The notes beneath the pieces are model-generated. The model searched no databases. It saw nothing but the letters and a program-made list of their open reading frames with translations, and was not told the DNA's origin. Shown here piece by piece: positions 17,300-25,925 of a DNA stretch of 64,000 nucleotides. Positions within the stretch are counted from its first letter, which is position 1; every line of letters begins with the position of its first letter. The stretch lies in the NCBI GenBank assembly GCA_964504565.1, contig CAZDEY010000002.1, positions 1-64,000 on the forward strand. The letters run 5' to 3'. The position numbers and the translations under genes were made by a program. Source of the DNA: Cesiribacter sp964504565 (GTDB taxonomy: Bacteria > Bacteroidota > Bacteroidia > Cytophagales > Cyclobacteriaceae).

Positions 17300-17411
17300 T
17301 CCTATGTCTTGTATCTTGATTCTTGATTCTAGTTTCAAATATCTATTGTCTAATCTCGCTTCTCAAATCTCCCGTCTCATATCTAATCGCTAACTTCTAA
17401 CCTCTAAAAAC
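17300..17411 (-). repeat. degenerate heptamer array, 16 units
   Basis: Sixteen consecutive 7-base units on the plus strand each begin TC or TA (for example TCTTGAT, TCTTGAT, TCAAATC, TCCCGTC, TAACTTC). On the minus strand they read as GAnnnGA units, the same class as the array at 14286-14383. The last unit ends 3 bases before the ATG of the histidine kinase at 17415. Confidence 0.75.
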
Positions 17412-17414
17412 ACT

Positions 17415-18512
17415 ATGTTACAAAACGCGCGGGTTGTTGCTATACTGTTGGCTGCTTCGGTAGGGGTAATTACTGCTGCGTTTTTATCGCTGGTGCCAGA
17501 TATTGAAAGCTGGCCGGTGATTCTGGCATTTTTGTTGGCTTTTGCTTCAACCTACATTCTTTCTTACATAACGCTGGAGTTTTTTATTTATCGCGAAATT
17601 AGCCGGATTGACGAGTTGATACTGCGGATAAAAAAGAAGGATTTAACTTTTACCGATCGACTGACCGATCCTAAAAAATCTAATAATCCGCTAAAGCAAA
17701 TTAAGTCCGATATTCATACCTACGCAATACTTAAGCAGCGCGAAATTGAGGAGCTACGCCGCATGGCCGAATTTCGTCGCGAGTTTTTGGCAGATGTATC
17801 GCACGAACTTAAAACACCAATCTTTGCCGCTCAAGGCTACATTTATACCTTGTTAGATGGTGCGGTTAAGGATAAATCGGTGCGAAACAGGTTTTTAAAG
17901 AAAGCAGCTAAAAGCCTAGATGGCCTGGATATACTGGTTCAGGATTTATTAATGCTTTCTCAACTGGAGAACAAGCAGTTAAAAATGCACTTCAGCTACT
18001 TTAATTTAGCGGAGCTTATACGCGATGTATTTGATCAGTTAGAAGGCAAAGCTGAAAAGAAGGGGATAGAATTACGCTTACCGCAGGAGTTTCCCGACCA
18101 GGTTTGGGTATGGGCCGATAAACAGCGCATTCAGCAGGTAATTATGAACCTGACCAGCAACGCCATAAAGTATTCAAACGAAAGCGAAGAAGGTGATAAT
18201 TGGGTACTGGTAGATATTACCGCCGAAGAAGATCGGATAAAAGTAGAAGTACGTGATAACGGCCGCGGAATCCCGCAGGAACATCTGGGTCGAATTTTTG
18301 AACGGTTCTATAGGGTAGAACGAAGCCGTTCTAAAAGCAGTGGTGGTAGTGGGTTAGGCCTGGCCATTGTTAAGCATATTCTAGAAGCCCACCATACCGA
18401 TATTCAGGTTACCAGTGAAGTAGGAAGCGGCAGCACATTTAGTTTTGACCTAAGAAAAGCCAAGCCTAAAAGCGATAAAAAGAAAAAAGCCTCAGCGCAA
18501 CTAGAGGGTTGA
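17415..18512 (+). CDS. PhoR-like sensor histidine kinase
   Basis: The 365-residue kinase has two closely spaced N-terminal membrane segments (about 7-28 and 33-55) with almost no periplasmic loop, so it may sense something in the membrane or cytoplasm. A linker is followed by HisKA with the phosphoacceptor His130 in VSHELKTP, then the ATPase domain with an N box (MNLTSNAIKYS), DNGRGIP (G1), FERFYRVERSRS and GGSGLGLAIVK (G2). It is the likely partner of the OmpR-like regulator just upstream. The start at 17415 is the first ATG after the repeat array. The C-terminus is lysine-rich. Confidence 0.92.
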   Translation: MLQNARVVAILLAASVGVITAAFLSLVPDIESWPVILAFLLAFASTYILSYITLEFFIYREISRIDELILRIKKKDLTFTDRLTDPKKSNNPLKQIKSDIHTYAILKQREIEELRRMAEFRREFLADVSHELKTPIFAAQGYIYTLLDGAVKDKSVRNRFLKKAAKSLDGLDILVQDLLMLSQLENKQLKMHFSYFNLAELIRDVFDQLEGKAEKKGIELRLPQEFPDQVWVWADKQRIQQVIMNLTSNAIKYSNESEEGDNWVLVDITAEEDRIKVEVRDNGRGIPQEHLGRIFERFYRVERSRSKSSGGSGLGLAIVKHILEAHHTDIQVTSEVGSGSTFSFDLRKAKPKSDKKKKASAQLEG

Positions 18513-18547
18513 ACGAAGGCTTTAGTCTGAATTTTCTTAGAATAATA

Positions 18548-19648
18548 TTACGGGCTAACCCAGCTTATTCCCACCTGAAAGAATAGCGGGTTTTCTAAGG
18601 TATTTTCACTTAGGTAAGCATCCTCAGCAAATAGGCTGCGGAAGAAATCTTCCTCGTCAACATTATACTCCCAATTGTACCGTAAGCCTACCTGGGCGGT
18701 AGCCCAAAGGGTTTTAGTTAAGCCTTTTTCAAACACAAACCTAAACCGAAGTTCCGATCTTCTAAGCTCCGGACTCATTATAGTCGTGCCGTCTTCAATT
18801 CCATCTATGTTTAAGTCAGTGAGCTGGTAGGTATTTCCCTGAAAGTTAAATCCGGCAGAAAGAATGCTAAGCGGACTAAAGTACCGTTTAAGGTTTAAGC
18901 GAGAAGGCAGCAGGGCATCCACCCCCCATTTGCCGTCATCGGTAGAATACTGGTAGTAGGCTACGGGCAAGTAGTTAAGCGCTCCACCCAAGTAAGTACG
19001 AGAAATACCTAAACCCCACATTTTACGATCGTGAGGCTTCCAGCCGTATATAGCGGCGGCAGAGTAGCGGGCCGGCCCTAATTCATCGAGTCGGCTTAAA
19101 CTATAAGTACCATTTACTGCTACCCCAGCCTGAAAAAGCAGGAAATTCTTCAAAGATAATGGCTTAAATATAATAGTAGAGAAGCTGGTACTGGTCAGCC
19201 CGTCCTCATCTAACCGATTAATTAGAGGGTGCGTATTGGTTGCTCCTTCAAAATCGTACTGGGTGCGCAAATAATTAAGCTGCAGGGCTAGCGTAATATT
19301 ATTTTTGGAAATTAGCGGATACTGAGCGTCAATTCTGAACTCCTGTACGCTATTAATAGTGGTAGTGGTTTCATTACCGTCAATTTCTCTGCTTTCTAGC
19401 GGGCCGGCGGTAAGTTGGTGGCTGCCCTGGCGGTCATAACCAATATAAAATAAATTTTGGGGTCCTCCGCCAATAATTCGGCTTGAAGCAAAAGCTTTAA
19501 CTTCTTCGGCGGCTTCAAATGCGCTGAAGTCAAATTCGTCTTCGGCAGTAGGAGGGGGAGATTGTAAGGTGTCGGGCTGTTGGGCTAATGCCCCAAAGCT
19601 TAAGCCTAAGCTTATGCAGCTTAGGCTTAAAAATTTTGGTAAACTCAT
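18548..19648 (-). CDS. secreted beta-rich envelope protein (DUF6268-like)
   Basis: The 366-residue protein has a signal peptide ending near ALAQ (1-22), a proline-acidic linker, and then amphipathic beta strands through to the C-terminus (FFQVGISWVSP). This fits an outer-membrane beta-barrel. The general layout resembles DUF6268 proteins of Bacteroidota, but that call is tentative. It lies 9 bases downstream of the DUF2147 gene on the same strand, so the two are probably co-transcribed. Ligand and function are unknown. Confidence 0.65.
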   Translation of the reverse strand: MSLPKFLSLSCISLGLSFGALAQQPDTLQSPPPTAEDEFDFSAFEAAEEVKAFASSRIIGGGPQNLFYIGYDRQGSHQLTAGPLESREIDGNETTTTINSVQEFRIDAQYPLISKNNITLALQLNYLRTQYDFEGATNTHPLINRLDEDGLTSTSFSTIIFKPLSLKNFLLFQAGVAVNGTYSLSRLDELGPARYSAAAIYGWKPHDRKMWGLGISRTYLGGALNYLPVAYYQYSTDDGKWGVDALLPSRLNLKRYFSPLSILSAGFNFQGNTYQLTDLNIDGIEDGTTIMSPELRRSELRFRFVFEKGLTKTLWATAQVGLRYNWEYNVDEEDFFRSLFAEDAYLSENTLENPLFFQVGISWVSP

Positions 19649-19657
19649 GTCGTAATT

Positions 19658-20095
19658 TTATTTCTTTTTCATCCGTACCCATACATCAGTTCGGCCTACC
19701 AAGCCAAATGGGTCAAGCGAACCGCGTACTTCTAGTTTGTCGGGGCTGGGCATTTCTATTGAGCAGTAGTACAAATTGCCCGATTTAGGGTCGTAAATTG
19801 TGCCGTCTTCCCACTCATCCTCATCAAACTCAAAATCTTTCAGGTTCACCATTTTAAGAATAGGGTCACCGTTAGGGTCGCGCTTAGGTTTACCGTTGGC
19901 ATCGTTAGGCTCCTTAAGCCATACAATTTGACCGTAATACTTTCCGTTTTCGGCGTTTTTATAAATGTTAATGTACGAAGTTCCTTCACTTGGACGCCAC
20001 AGGCCGATAATATCGTCGGCTTTTTGGGCCATACCCGGCAAAGCAAACAAACTCATACCCAAAGCCACCAGAGCTGTGTACAGTAGTTTTTTCAT
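19658..20095 (-). CDS. DUF2147 secreted protein
   Basis: From ATG 20095 the product is 145 residues with a clear signal peptide (MKKLLYTALVALGMSLFALP, cleavage after GMA). The mature part has DUF2147 features: DIIGLWRPSEG near the start, YYGQIVWLKEPND, a central DGTIYDPKSGNLYYC and the closing LVGRTDVWVRM. An ATG 57 bases upstream is in frame but would bury the signal peptide, so it is rejected as the start. DUF2147 proteins are periplasmic, lipocalin-like and of unknown role. The single cysteine (YYCSI) is inside the fold. The gene precedes the DUF6268-like gene by 9 bases. Confidence 0.88.
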   Translation of the reverse strand: MKKLLYTALVALGMSLFALPGMAQKADDIIGLWRPSEGTSYINIYKNAENGKYYGQIVWLKEPNDANGKPKRDPNGDPILKMVNLKDFEFDEDEWEDGTIYDPKSGNLYYCSIEMPSPDKLEVRGSLDPFGLVGRTDVWVRMKKK

Positions 20096-20258
20096 TTGGT
20101 AATTAATTTGATAGTAAGTTAATAATTTAGTTATATATCCAAGTCTATTCAAAAAGTATTCCAGAAATATAAGTTTTCCAAATATTATATATAATTAAGT
20201 GAAAAAGGAACCCTGCTGCCCAAATAAAGCGTATACCTGCTAGTCAATTGCAATCTAT

Positions 20259-21203
20259 ATGGATACGGATAGGGTAATAGTTCTTTTTGCGGTTATAGCG
20301 TTGTGTTGCTTTATGCTCTGGTGGTGGGCCACCCGAAAAAAACGTTTGGCTAATAAAGCCCTAAAACAAAAATTTCCGGCTGCCTGGCGGGTTCTGCTTC
20401 AGGAGAATGTGGATTTTTACCGGGCACTTTCAAAGGTAAAAAAGAGGCGATTTGAAAAACGGGTAGCTATTTTTTTAGCCCAGAGCCATATTACTGCAGT
20501 TAAAACCGAGCTTGATGATCTTAGTAAATTACTAATTGCGGCTTCGGCAATAATTCCTACCTGGGGCTATAAAGACTGGGCCTACCCCGATATGGGCGAA
20601 ATATATCTAACCGACGGGGCGGTTGAAGTTACTCACCTGGAGGGCGGGCATACCAACATTACGGCCGGGCAGGTTAAGCCTCAGGGCAACCAGCATATGG
20701 TAGTGTTAAGCAAGCAAGCCTTAATTCAGGGCTTCAAAAACGGTGCCGACCGTAAAAATGTAGGTATACACGAGTTTGTCCACCTTTTAGATGAGGAAGA
20801 TGGGGAGGTAGATGGCATACCAGCCCAGTTTTTACCGCCGGAGCTACAACCCGCCTGGGAACGATTAGTAAGAGCTAAAATTAAACAAATAAAAGCTGGC
20901 GGTAGCGATGTTAATACCTACGGGGCAACCTCGCCGGCGGAGTACTTTGCCGTTATTACCGAGTATTTCTTTGAGCGTCCGGCCAAACTACTAAAGAGCC
21001 AACCGGGCATGTACCGCCTGCTTACTAAAGTATTCAGGCAGAACCCGGCCCGCTTATTTAAGCTGTCTTCGGCTAAAAATAACCAACGTAATAAAGCCGA
21101 GGCTACTAGCAATTCAGAAGTTGGCCGAAATGACAATTGCCCCTGCGGAAGCGGAAAAAAATATAAAAAATGTTGCTTACCCAAAGTAGAAGCTGCCGCC
21201 TAA
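20259..21203 (+). CDS. MtfA-like M90 zinc peptidase with SEC-C tail
   Basis: The 314-residue protein has an N-terminal membrane segment (about 7-25). A peptidase M90/MtfA domain spans about 40-270, with HEFVH at 171-175 and a downstream SPAEYFAVITEYFFE segment that carries the third ligand in this family. E. coli MtfA binds and inactivates the glucose repressor Mlc and has aminopeptidase activity. Here a SEC-C zinc motif (NCPCGSGKKYKKCC, about 294-307) is fused at the C-terminus, an addition not found on E. coli MtfA. SEC-C motifs bind zinc and often ribosomes or SecB. It has no close neighbours on its strand apart from the PAP2 gene 76 bases downstream. Confidence 0.85.
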   Translation: MDTDRVIVLFAVIALCCFMLWWWATRKKRLANKALKQKFPAAWRVLLQENVDFYRALSKVKKRRFEKRVAIFLAQSHITAVKTELDDLSKLLIAASAIIPTWGYKDWAYPDMGEIYLTDGAVEVTHLEGGHTNITAGQVKPQGNQHMVVLSKQALIQGFKNGADRKNVGIHEFVHLLDEEDGEVDGIPAQFLPPELQPAWERLVRAKIKQIKAGGSDVNTYGATSPAEYFAVITEYFFERPAKLLKSQPGMYRLLTKVFRQNPARLFKLSSAKNNQRNKAEATSNSEVGRNDNCPCGSGKKYKKCCLPKVEAAA

Positions 21204-21279
21204 CGTAGCTTAACCGTAAACCCTTTGGTGGTTTGTCCGTTAACTACGTATACTTTTTAAAAACAATCTCTATTTTTTA

Positions 21280-22131
21280 ATGAAGAAGATTTTTAGCCTG
21301 CTGTTAGTTCTTTCGTCCGTCTCGTACTCTGGGTTTGGCCAGTACAATGGGGGCGGGGCCAACGATAAATCTGATAAAGTTTACAAAACCTCCTGGGCCG
21401 ACGGAGCCATATTTGCTGCCGGGGCCGGGCTAAGCTACTGGGGCTTAACCAAGTTGAATAACAAAGATGGGGTTCCTGAAGCAGAGTTAGCGCGTTTTCA
21501 GAACGATCCGGCTTACCTACAAAGCCAAATTGATGACATTAACGGATTTGATCGTTGGGCGGCCGGCAATTATAATGAGCGCTGGATATCTTTCAGTGAT
21601 ATTCCGTTCTACGGCTCGTTTGCTACCCCATTACTTTACCTGACTAATAAGCGCACCCGCCGCGATTTTGGCCAAATTGGTCTGCTTTACCTAGAAACTA
21701 TGTCGATTGCCGGAGCAATGTTTACCCAAGCCGCCGGAAATACCAATCGTAGACGCCCCTTAGTCTATAATACCGACCCTGAGAATAAGGACGACTCGCA
21801 GCGTAATGCCGAGAATTCTTTCTTTGGCGGGCACCCTACCGCTACGGCGGCGGCGGCCTTCTTCACCGCTAAAGTATTTAATGATTACTTTCCGAACAGC
21901 CGGGCTAAACCCTGGGTGTGGGTAGGTGCCGGTGTAGTGTCGGGTTCAGTAGCTGCTGGTCGCTTAATTGGTGGCAAGCACTTTCCTACCGATAACCTAA
22001 TTGGACTGGCCGTTGGTACTTCGGTAGGTATACTGGTACCTCATTTTCATAAAATCAGTAATGACAGGCTGTCAATGGCTCCGTTTGGCTTTGGCGATGC
22101 CGCCGGTTTAAACGTTCGTTACCAATTTTAA
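21280..22131 (+). CDS. PAP2-family phosphatase, secreted
   Basis: The 283-residue protein has a signal peptide (about 1-20) and then a PAP2 fold. The three family motifs are recognisable but divergent: NRRRPLV (usually KxxxxxxRP), FFGGHPTAT (usually PSGH), and GRLIGGKHFPTDNLIG with the R-x5-H-x3-D pattern. The catalytic histidines and aspartate are therefore present. Such enzymes dephosphorylate lipid phosphates or undecaprenyl pyrophosphate at the outer face of a membrane. The substrate here is unknown. A terminator follows directly, shared with the convergent oxygenase gene. Confidence 0.8.
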   Translation: MKKIFSLLLVLSSVSYSGFGQYNGGGANDKSDKVYKTSWADGAIFAAGAGLSYWGLTKLNNKDGVPEAELARFQNDPAYLQSQIDDINGFDRWAAGNYNERWISFSDIPFYGSFATPLLYLTNKRTRRDFGQIGLLYLETMSIAGAMFTQAAGNTNRRRPLVYNTDPENKDDSQRNAENSFFGGHPTATAAAAFFTAKVFNDYFPNSRAKPWVWVGAGVVSGSVAAGRLIGGKHFPTDNLIGLAVGTSVGILVPHFHKISNDRLSMAPFGFGDAAGLNVRYQF

Positions 22132-22167
22132 TCTCAACTTTTCCAACTATTCCAATTTTAACCATAG

Positions 22168-22200
22168 AAAACCTGGGCCCTAGTGGGTGCAGGTTTTTTT
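22168..22200 (+). terminator. terminator after PAP2 gene
   Basis: An imperfect stem (AAACCTG with CAGGTTT, plus CCC/GGG inside) is followed by T7. The T-run touches the stop codon of the convergent oxygenase gene. Confidence 0.78.
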
Positions 22201-22840
22201 ATAAATGAGTTAAATCAGAAAGCTGATCGAGCAGCCAGCCGGTTAGGCTATAGCGGGGTCGACTGGCGGCTAATACTTCGTGTTCTAGTAAATCGCTTCT
22301 GAATATTACTAAACGGCCGCCTTGGGGTAAAATATCGAGTTGGGTTTCGGTAGTACCCGTAGGCAGGTACATTCTTAACTGACCGCCATCGGTTTCCTGC
22401 CAATCCTCATTAAGGTAGCACAGTACCGAAAGTTTACGGTGGTCGTTCTGACGAAACTGATCGAGGTGGCGCTGGTAAACCGTACCAATTGGATAGACGG
22501 TATAGTGAATTTCCGCATCTTTAAGGCTAAGAAATAAGGTGCGATTAAGGTATTGGCTTAATTCTTTTAGTTTTTCTATATAGCCAGAAGTTATAGTTCC
22601 GGCAGTAGCGGAATCTATCCACTGGATTAAATCGCCCCGCACACTCTTATCTATTTGATAATCTAGGCCTGAGCCGATACCGGCTTTTTGTAGTTCGCCC
22701 TCGGCCCGTTGCTGAGCTATATAATTTCTTAAACGACTGACTTCTTCGTTGAATAGAAAGCCATCAAGAATGCCATAACCTTGGGTGGCTAAATCATCGG
22801 CAAGTTTCTCGTACTCAGCAATAAAGATGTCTTGTAGCAT
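22199..22840 (-). CDS. 2-oxoglutarate/Fe(II) oxygenase, prolyl-hydroxylase-like
   Basis: From ATG 22840 the product is 213 residues. Iron ligands are visible as RHLDQF (HxD) and EHEV, and the 2-oxoglutarate arginine in RPRYSLTGWL. The DGFL start and YPIGTVYQRHLD segment are typical of small prolyl-4-hydroxylase-like enzymes. A longer frame from 22915 would start inside the terminator hairpin of the upstream symporter, so the 22840 start is chosen. In other bacteria some such enzymes hydroxylate a protein proline (for example EF-Tu), but the substrate here is unknown. The gene is on the same strand as the symporter but probably separate. Confidence 0.85.
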   Translation of the reverse strand: MLQDIFIAEYEKLADDLATQGYGILDGFLFNEEVSRLRNYIAQQRAEGELQKAGIGSGLDYQIDKSVRGDLIQWIDSATAGTITSGYIEKLKELSQYLNRTLFLSLKDAEIHYTVYPIGTVYQRHLDQFRQNDHRKLSVLCYLNEDWQETDGGQLRMYLPTGTTETQLDILPQGGRLVIFRSDLLEHEVLAASRPRYSLTGWLLDQLSDLTHL

Positions 22841-22904
22841 ATTAGTAAGAATAAGCGCGCAAATGTAGCTAAATAATTGATCGCTTGTAATTTGGGTCAA
22901 AAAA

Positions 22905-22929
22905 AGCCGTAGCAATGGTTACTACGGCT
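22905..22929 (-). terminator. terminator of the amino-acid symporter gene
   Basis: An 8-bp stem (22905-22912 with 22922-22929) and 9-base loop are followed on the minus strand by U6. It lies 26 bases past the symporter stop codon. Confidence 0.82.
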
Positions 22930-22954
22930 CAATTCTTACTTGGTTATTCCTTAT

Positions 22955-24538
22955 CTAGGCTACTACTTTCTGCCCTTCTTGCTCGGCGGGTAACGGAGAA
23001 TCTTCCTTACCGTCGGCAAATTTTAGGAAGGCATTCATTTCACGCTTTACTACCGGCGCTAAAAAGTACATACCAATCATATTTGGGAACGACATGGCAA
23101 AAATCATCGCATCGGAGAAGTCGGTAACCGCTCCTAATGATAGGGCTGAACCTAAAATTACGAATACGCAGAAAATAGCTTTATAGCTTAGTTCGGAGGC
23201 CTTAGAATTGCCGAACAGGTACGTCCAACTTTTTAAGCCGTAAAATGACCAGCTAATCATGGTTGAAAAAGCAAAGAGGATTACGGCTACCGAAAGTAGC
23301 AGCGGGAACCAGCTAATAACCGTAGCAAATGAATTTGAGGTAAGAGCAATACCGTCTACGGCCGGGTCGGTGTAGTTGCCGGTGATTATAATTACCAGAG
23401 CCGTCATAGTACAAACTACCACTGTATCAATAAAGGGCTCTAGCGAGGCTACAAAACCTTCGGTTACCGGTATACCGGTTTTAACTGTAGAGTGGGCAAT
23501 AGCGGCCGAACCAACCCCAGCCTCATTACTAAATGCTGCCCGTCGTATACCCTGAATCATGGCGCCTACAATACCACCGGCAACCGCCGTACCACTAAAG
23601 GCACCGTCGAATATTGCTTCAATTGCAGTTGGTAAATTGCCAAAGTTTGCACCAATTACTACCAACGCACCCAATACGTAGATACCGCACATAAACGGAA
23701 CTATCTTTTCAGTAACTTTTACAATGCTGGTAATTCCGCCCAGTATTACTATGGCTACCAATACTGCCATTATAGCCCCGAATATCCATAAGCTATCGGC
23801 CAAGAAGGTATCCCGAATTAGGGGCAAGCTTACAAATTGCTGTGCCGCCTGATTAACCTGAAACATATTGCCGCCGCCAAACGAACCGCCAATACACATA
23901 ACCGCAAAGAATACCGCCAGTACTTTACCAAAGCCGCCAATTCCTTTCTCCGAAAAGCCCCTTTTTAAGTAATACATTGGGCCGCCGTTTACGGTACCAT
24001 CCGGTTCAATATCGCGGTACTTAACCGCCAGCGTACACTCAGTAAATTTAGAAGTCATGCCTAGGAAACCGGCCAAAATCATCCAGACGGTAGCCCCGGG
24101 GCCGCCCATACTAATAGCTATAGCTACGCCGGCAATATTGCCTAAACCAACCGTACCACTAAGCGCAGCAGTTAATGCCTGAAAGTGGGTGGTTTGGCCG
24201 GGGTCGGTAGGCTTAGTAAAGGTGCCTTTAATTATCTTAAGCGATTTTTTAAAGCCCCGTATATTTATAAAACCTAAGTAGACAGTAAAGAAAGTAGCCC
24301 CAACAAGTAGCCAAATCAGAATAAAGGGGACTGAAATGGTATCGGTAAAGTCAATTGGGTAGAAAACTATATTGGAGATAACATCGGTGGCCGGCTGCAT
24401 CCACGCGTTTATCTGATCGTCAATGGTTGCCTCGGTGGTAGTAGGTTCGGCAGTTGCCAGATTGGGCGATTGGGAAGTTATAGGGTGAATAAACAACAGT
24501 AGCATTAGTGCTGCCAGCACAAAGCGTTTAATTAACAT
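22955..24538 (-). CDS. AGCS-family sodium:alanine/glycine symporter
   Basis: The 527-residue protein is an alanine/glycine:cation symporter. Family signatures include LSGTVGLGNIAGVAIAISMGGPGATVWM (about 125-155, part of the transport core), GGPMYYLKRG, FSNEAGVGSAAIAHS and about eleven membrane helices. It imports small neutral amino acids with Na+. An apparent signal-peptide-like N-terminus (MLIKRFVLAALMLLLF...) and a polar linker precede the first core helix, as in other Bacteroidota members. The downstream oxygenase is insulated by a terminator. Confidence 0.92.
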   Translation of the reverse strand: MLIKRFVLAALMLLLFIHPITSQSPNLATAEPTTTEATIDDQINAWMQPATDVISNIVFYPIDFTDTISVPFILIWLLVGATFFTVYLGFINIRGFKKSLKIIKGTFTKPTDPGQTTHFQALTAALSGTVGLGNIAGVAIAISMGGPGATVWMILAGFLGMTSKFTECTLAVKYRDIEPDGTVNGGPMYYLKRGFSEKGIGGFGKVLAVFFAVMCIGGSFGGGNMFQVNQAAQQFVSLPLIRDTFLADSLWIFGAIMAVLVAIVILGGITSIVKVTEKIVPFMCGIYVLGALVVIGANFGNLPTAIEAIFDGAFSGTAVAGGIVGAMIQGIRRAAFSNEAGVGSAAIAHSTVKTGIPVTEGFVASLEPFIDTVVVCTMTALVIIITGNYTDPAVDGIALTSNSFATVISWFPLLLSVAVILFAFSTMISWSFYGLKSWTYLFGNSKASELSYKAIFCVFVILGSALSLGAVTDFSDAMIFAMSFPNMIGMYFLAPVVKREMNAFLKFADGKEDSPLPAEQEGQKVVA

Positions 24539-24629
24539 GAATCCTCTTTTTGATTAGCAATAGCTCGTAAATTACTAAAAAAAGGGGTGAATCGGGAGGC
24601 AATAACTCAAAAAGTACTTAATAACCCTG

Positions 24630-24989
24630 TTATTTGCTGCGCCGGCCTTGCTCATTAACCAACTGAGCCTCGTATAACAGCGCCTTTATTTTGGCAACCG
24701 GTACAGGTTCCGAGCATTGCAATACTACATGCCGCACCAGCTTACCATGTCCGCTAAGGAGTTCCGGATGCGCTGCCAAGCTACTTCCATTACAAAAACC
24801 TAATGCCACTGAGTTAGCGTTAAGTGGGTTCAGGTAGCAAAATATTCCTTGGTAAGTATAGAAAGGAATATTCCACTTTATATCTTCCTTAACTTTTGGA
24901 ACCGTTTCCAAAATCAGGTTTCTAAGAGTTATTAGCAGAACCTGTAAGGATTGGGGTTGGTGACTTATATAGTGGTCTACCGTAGGCAT
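24630..24989 (-). CDS. DUF1801 family protein
   Basis: The 119-residue protein has the DUF1801/YdhG-like layout. It starts with a helix and LRNLILETVPKVKEDIKWNIPFYTYQG, continues with a beta core (IFCYLNPLNANSVALGFCNG), and ends with a helical region (KIKALLYEAQLVNE). These cytosolic proteins have no assigned reaction. Two cysteines lie in the beta core (FCYL and FCNG) and a third in LQCSEP. It has no close partner: the symporter behind it is about 90 bases away and the RluA gene is divergent. Confidence 0.8.
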   Translation of the reverse strand: MPTVDHYISHQPQSLQVLLITLRNLILETVPKVKEDIKWNIPFYTYQGIFCYLNPLNANSVALGFCNGSSLAAHPELLSGHGKLVRHVVLQCSEPVPVAKIKALLYEAQLVNEQGRRSK

Positions 24990-25072
24990 AGCTTAAGAAG
25001 GCTCAAATTATATACTAAAGAATACATCAGGGTTTGCATAAACAATGTAAAGCCCGCATTTTTGCAATTCGT

Positions 25073-25786
25073 ATGAAGAAAACCCGCTTTCAGGAAATTG
25101 TAATCTGGGAAAACGAAAATTACCTGCTGGTGAACAAACCGGCCGGCCTGGCCACGCTTGACGACCGGGAACGGGAAGAAAATTTACTGCAGTGGGCCAA
25201 AGATGAGCGCGGCGATGTGCAGGCTTGTCATAGACTAGATAAGGAAACTAGCGGCGTTTTGGCCTTTGCCAAACATCCGGAGGCGTACCGTCACGTAGCT
25301 ATTCAGTTTGAAAAGCGGAAGGTTACTAAGTTATATCACGCTATAACCGATGGCTTGCACGAGTTCAATAATACTAAAACTAGTTATCCTCTATACTCAT
25401 TAGGGAAAGGGGTAGTAGTTATCGATCGGGAACGAGGCAAGCCGGCCGAGACTATTTTTAATACCCTGGAGGCATTTAAAGCCCATACCCTGGTGGCCTG
25501 CGAGCCAATTACCGGACGTATGCACCAAATTCGGGTGCATCTTCAGGCCCTTAAAGCCCCAATTTCCGGCGATGAAACCTACGGCGGCCAGCCAATACTG
25601 CTGAGCAAAATCAAGCGTAACTTTAACCTGAAGCAAGGCACTGAAGAATTGCCGGTAATTAGAAGAGTTGCTTTACACGCCCGCCAACTAGAGTTTGCCG
25701 ATTTGGACGGTAAAAAGCTTGTGGTGGAAGCCCCGTATCATAAAGATTTTGCAGTGGTACTTAAACAATTGCGCAGATTTGCCTGA
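25073..25786 (+). CDS. RluA-family pseudouridine synthase
   Basis: The 237-residue protein from ATG 25073 has the RluA-family core. It includes LLVNKPAGLATLD, the catalytic CHRLDKETSGVL motif with the essential aspartate, KLYHAITDG, and RMHQIRVHLQALKAPISGDETYGG. It isomerises specific uridines in rRNA or tRNA to pseudouridine. An in-frame TTG 39 bases upstream is possible but adds nothing conserved, so the ATG is preferred. There is no S4 domain, so the RNA target cannot be assigned from sequence. Its product should act in the cytoplasm, and it precedes the ribosomal-protein cluster by about 140 bases, behind a separate promoter. Confidence 0.9.
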   Translation: MKKTRFQEIVIWENENYLLVNKPAGLATLDDREREENLLQWAKDERGDVQACHRLDKETSGVLAFAKHPEAYRHVAIQFEKRKVTKLYHAITDGLHEFNNTKTSYPLYSLGKGVVVIDRERGKPAETIFNTLEAFKAHTLVACEPITGRMHQIRVHLQALKAPISGDETYGGQPILLSKIKRNFNLKQGTEELPVIRRVALHARQLEFADLDGKKLVVEAPYHKDFAVVLKQLRRFA

Positions 25787-25848
25787 ATCGGTGTTTTATA
25801 GCCTTATTTACTGAACAAGAAAGACTTACGGAATAAACCGAATTGGGC

Positions 25849-25880
25849 TTTGCTATTTTTCAGGCTATTGTCTATCTTTG
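25849..25880 (+). promoter_or_regulatory. rplM operon promoter, Bacteroidota type
   Basis: TTTG at 25849-25852 and TATCTTTG at 25873-25880, spaced by 20 bases, match the Bacteroidota -33/-7 consensus (TTTG then TAnnTTTG). The start codon is 45 bases further on. Confidence 0.7.
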
Positions 25881-25925
25881 CGCTCCTTATTGGGTTGTTG
25901 TATCATATAAAAACGACTAATTAGC

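Noticed and set aside
18486..18523. Stem at the 3' end of the PhoR-like gene as a terminator
   Set aside because: Only 7 bp with a 24-base loop inside coding sequence and no proper T-run.
22841..22915. 25-codon N-terminal extension of the 2OG oxygenase
   Set aside because: It would start inside the terminator hairpin of the upstream symporter.
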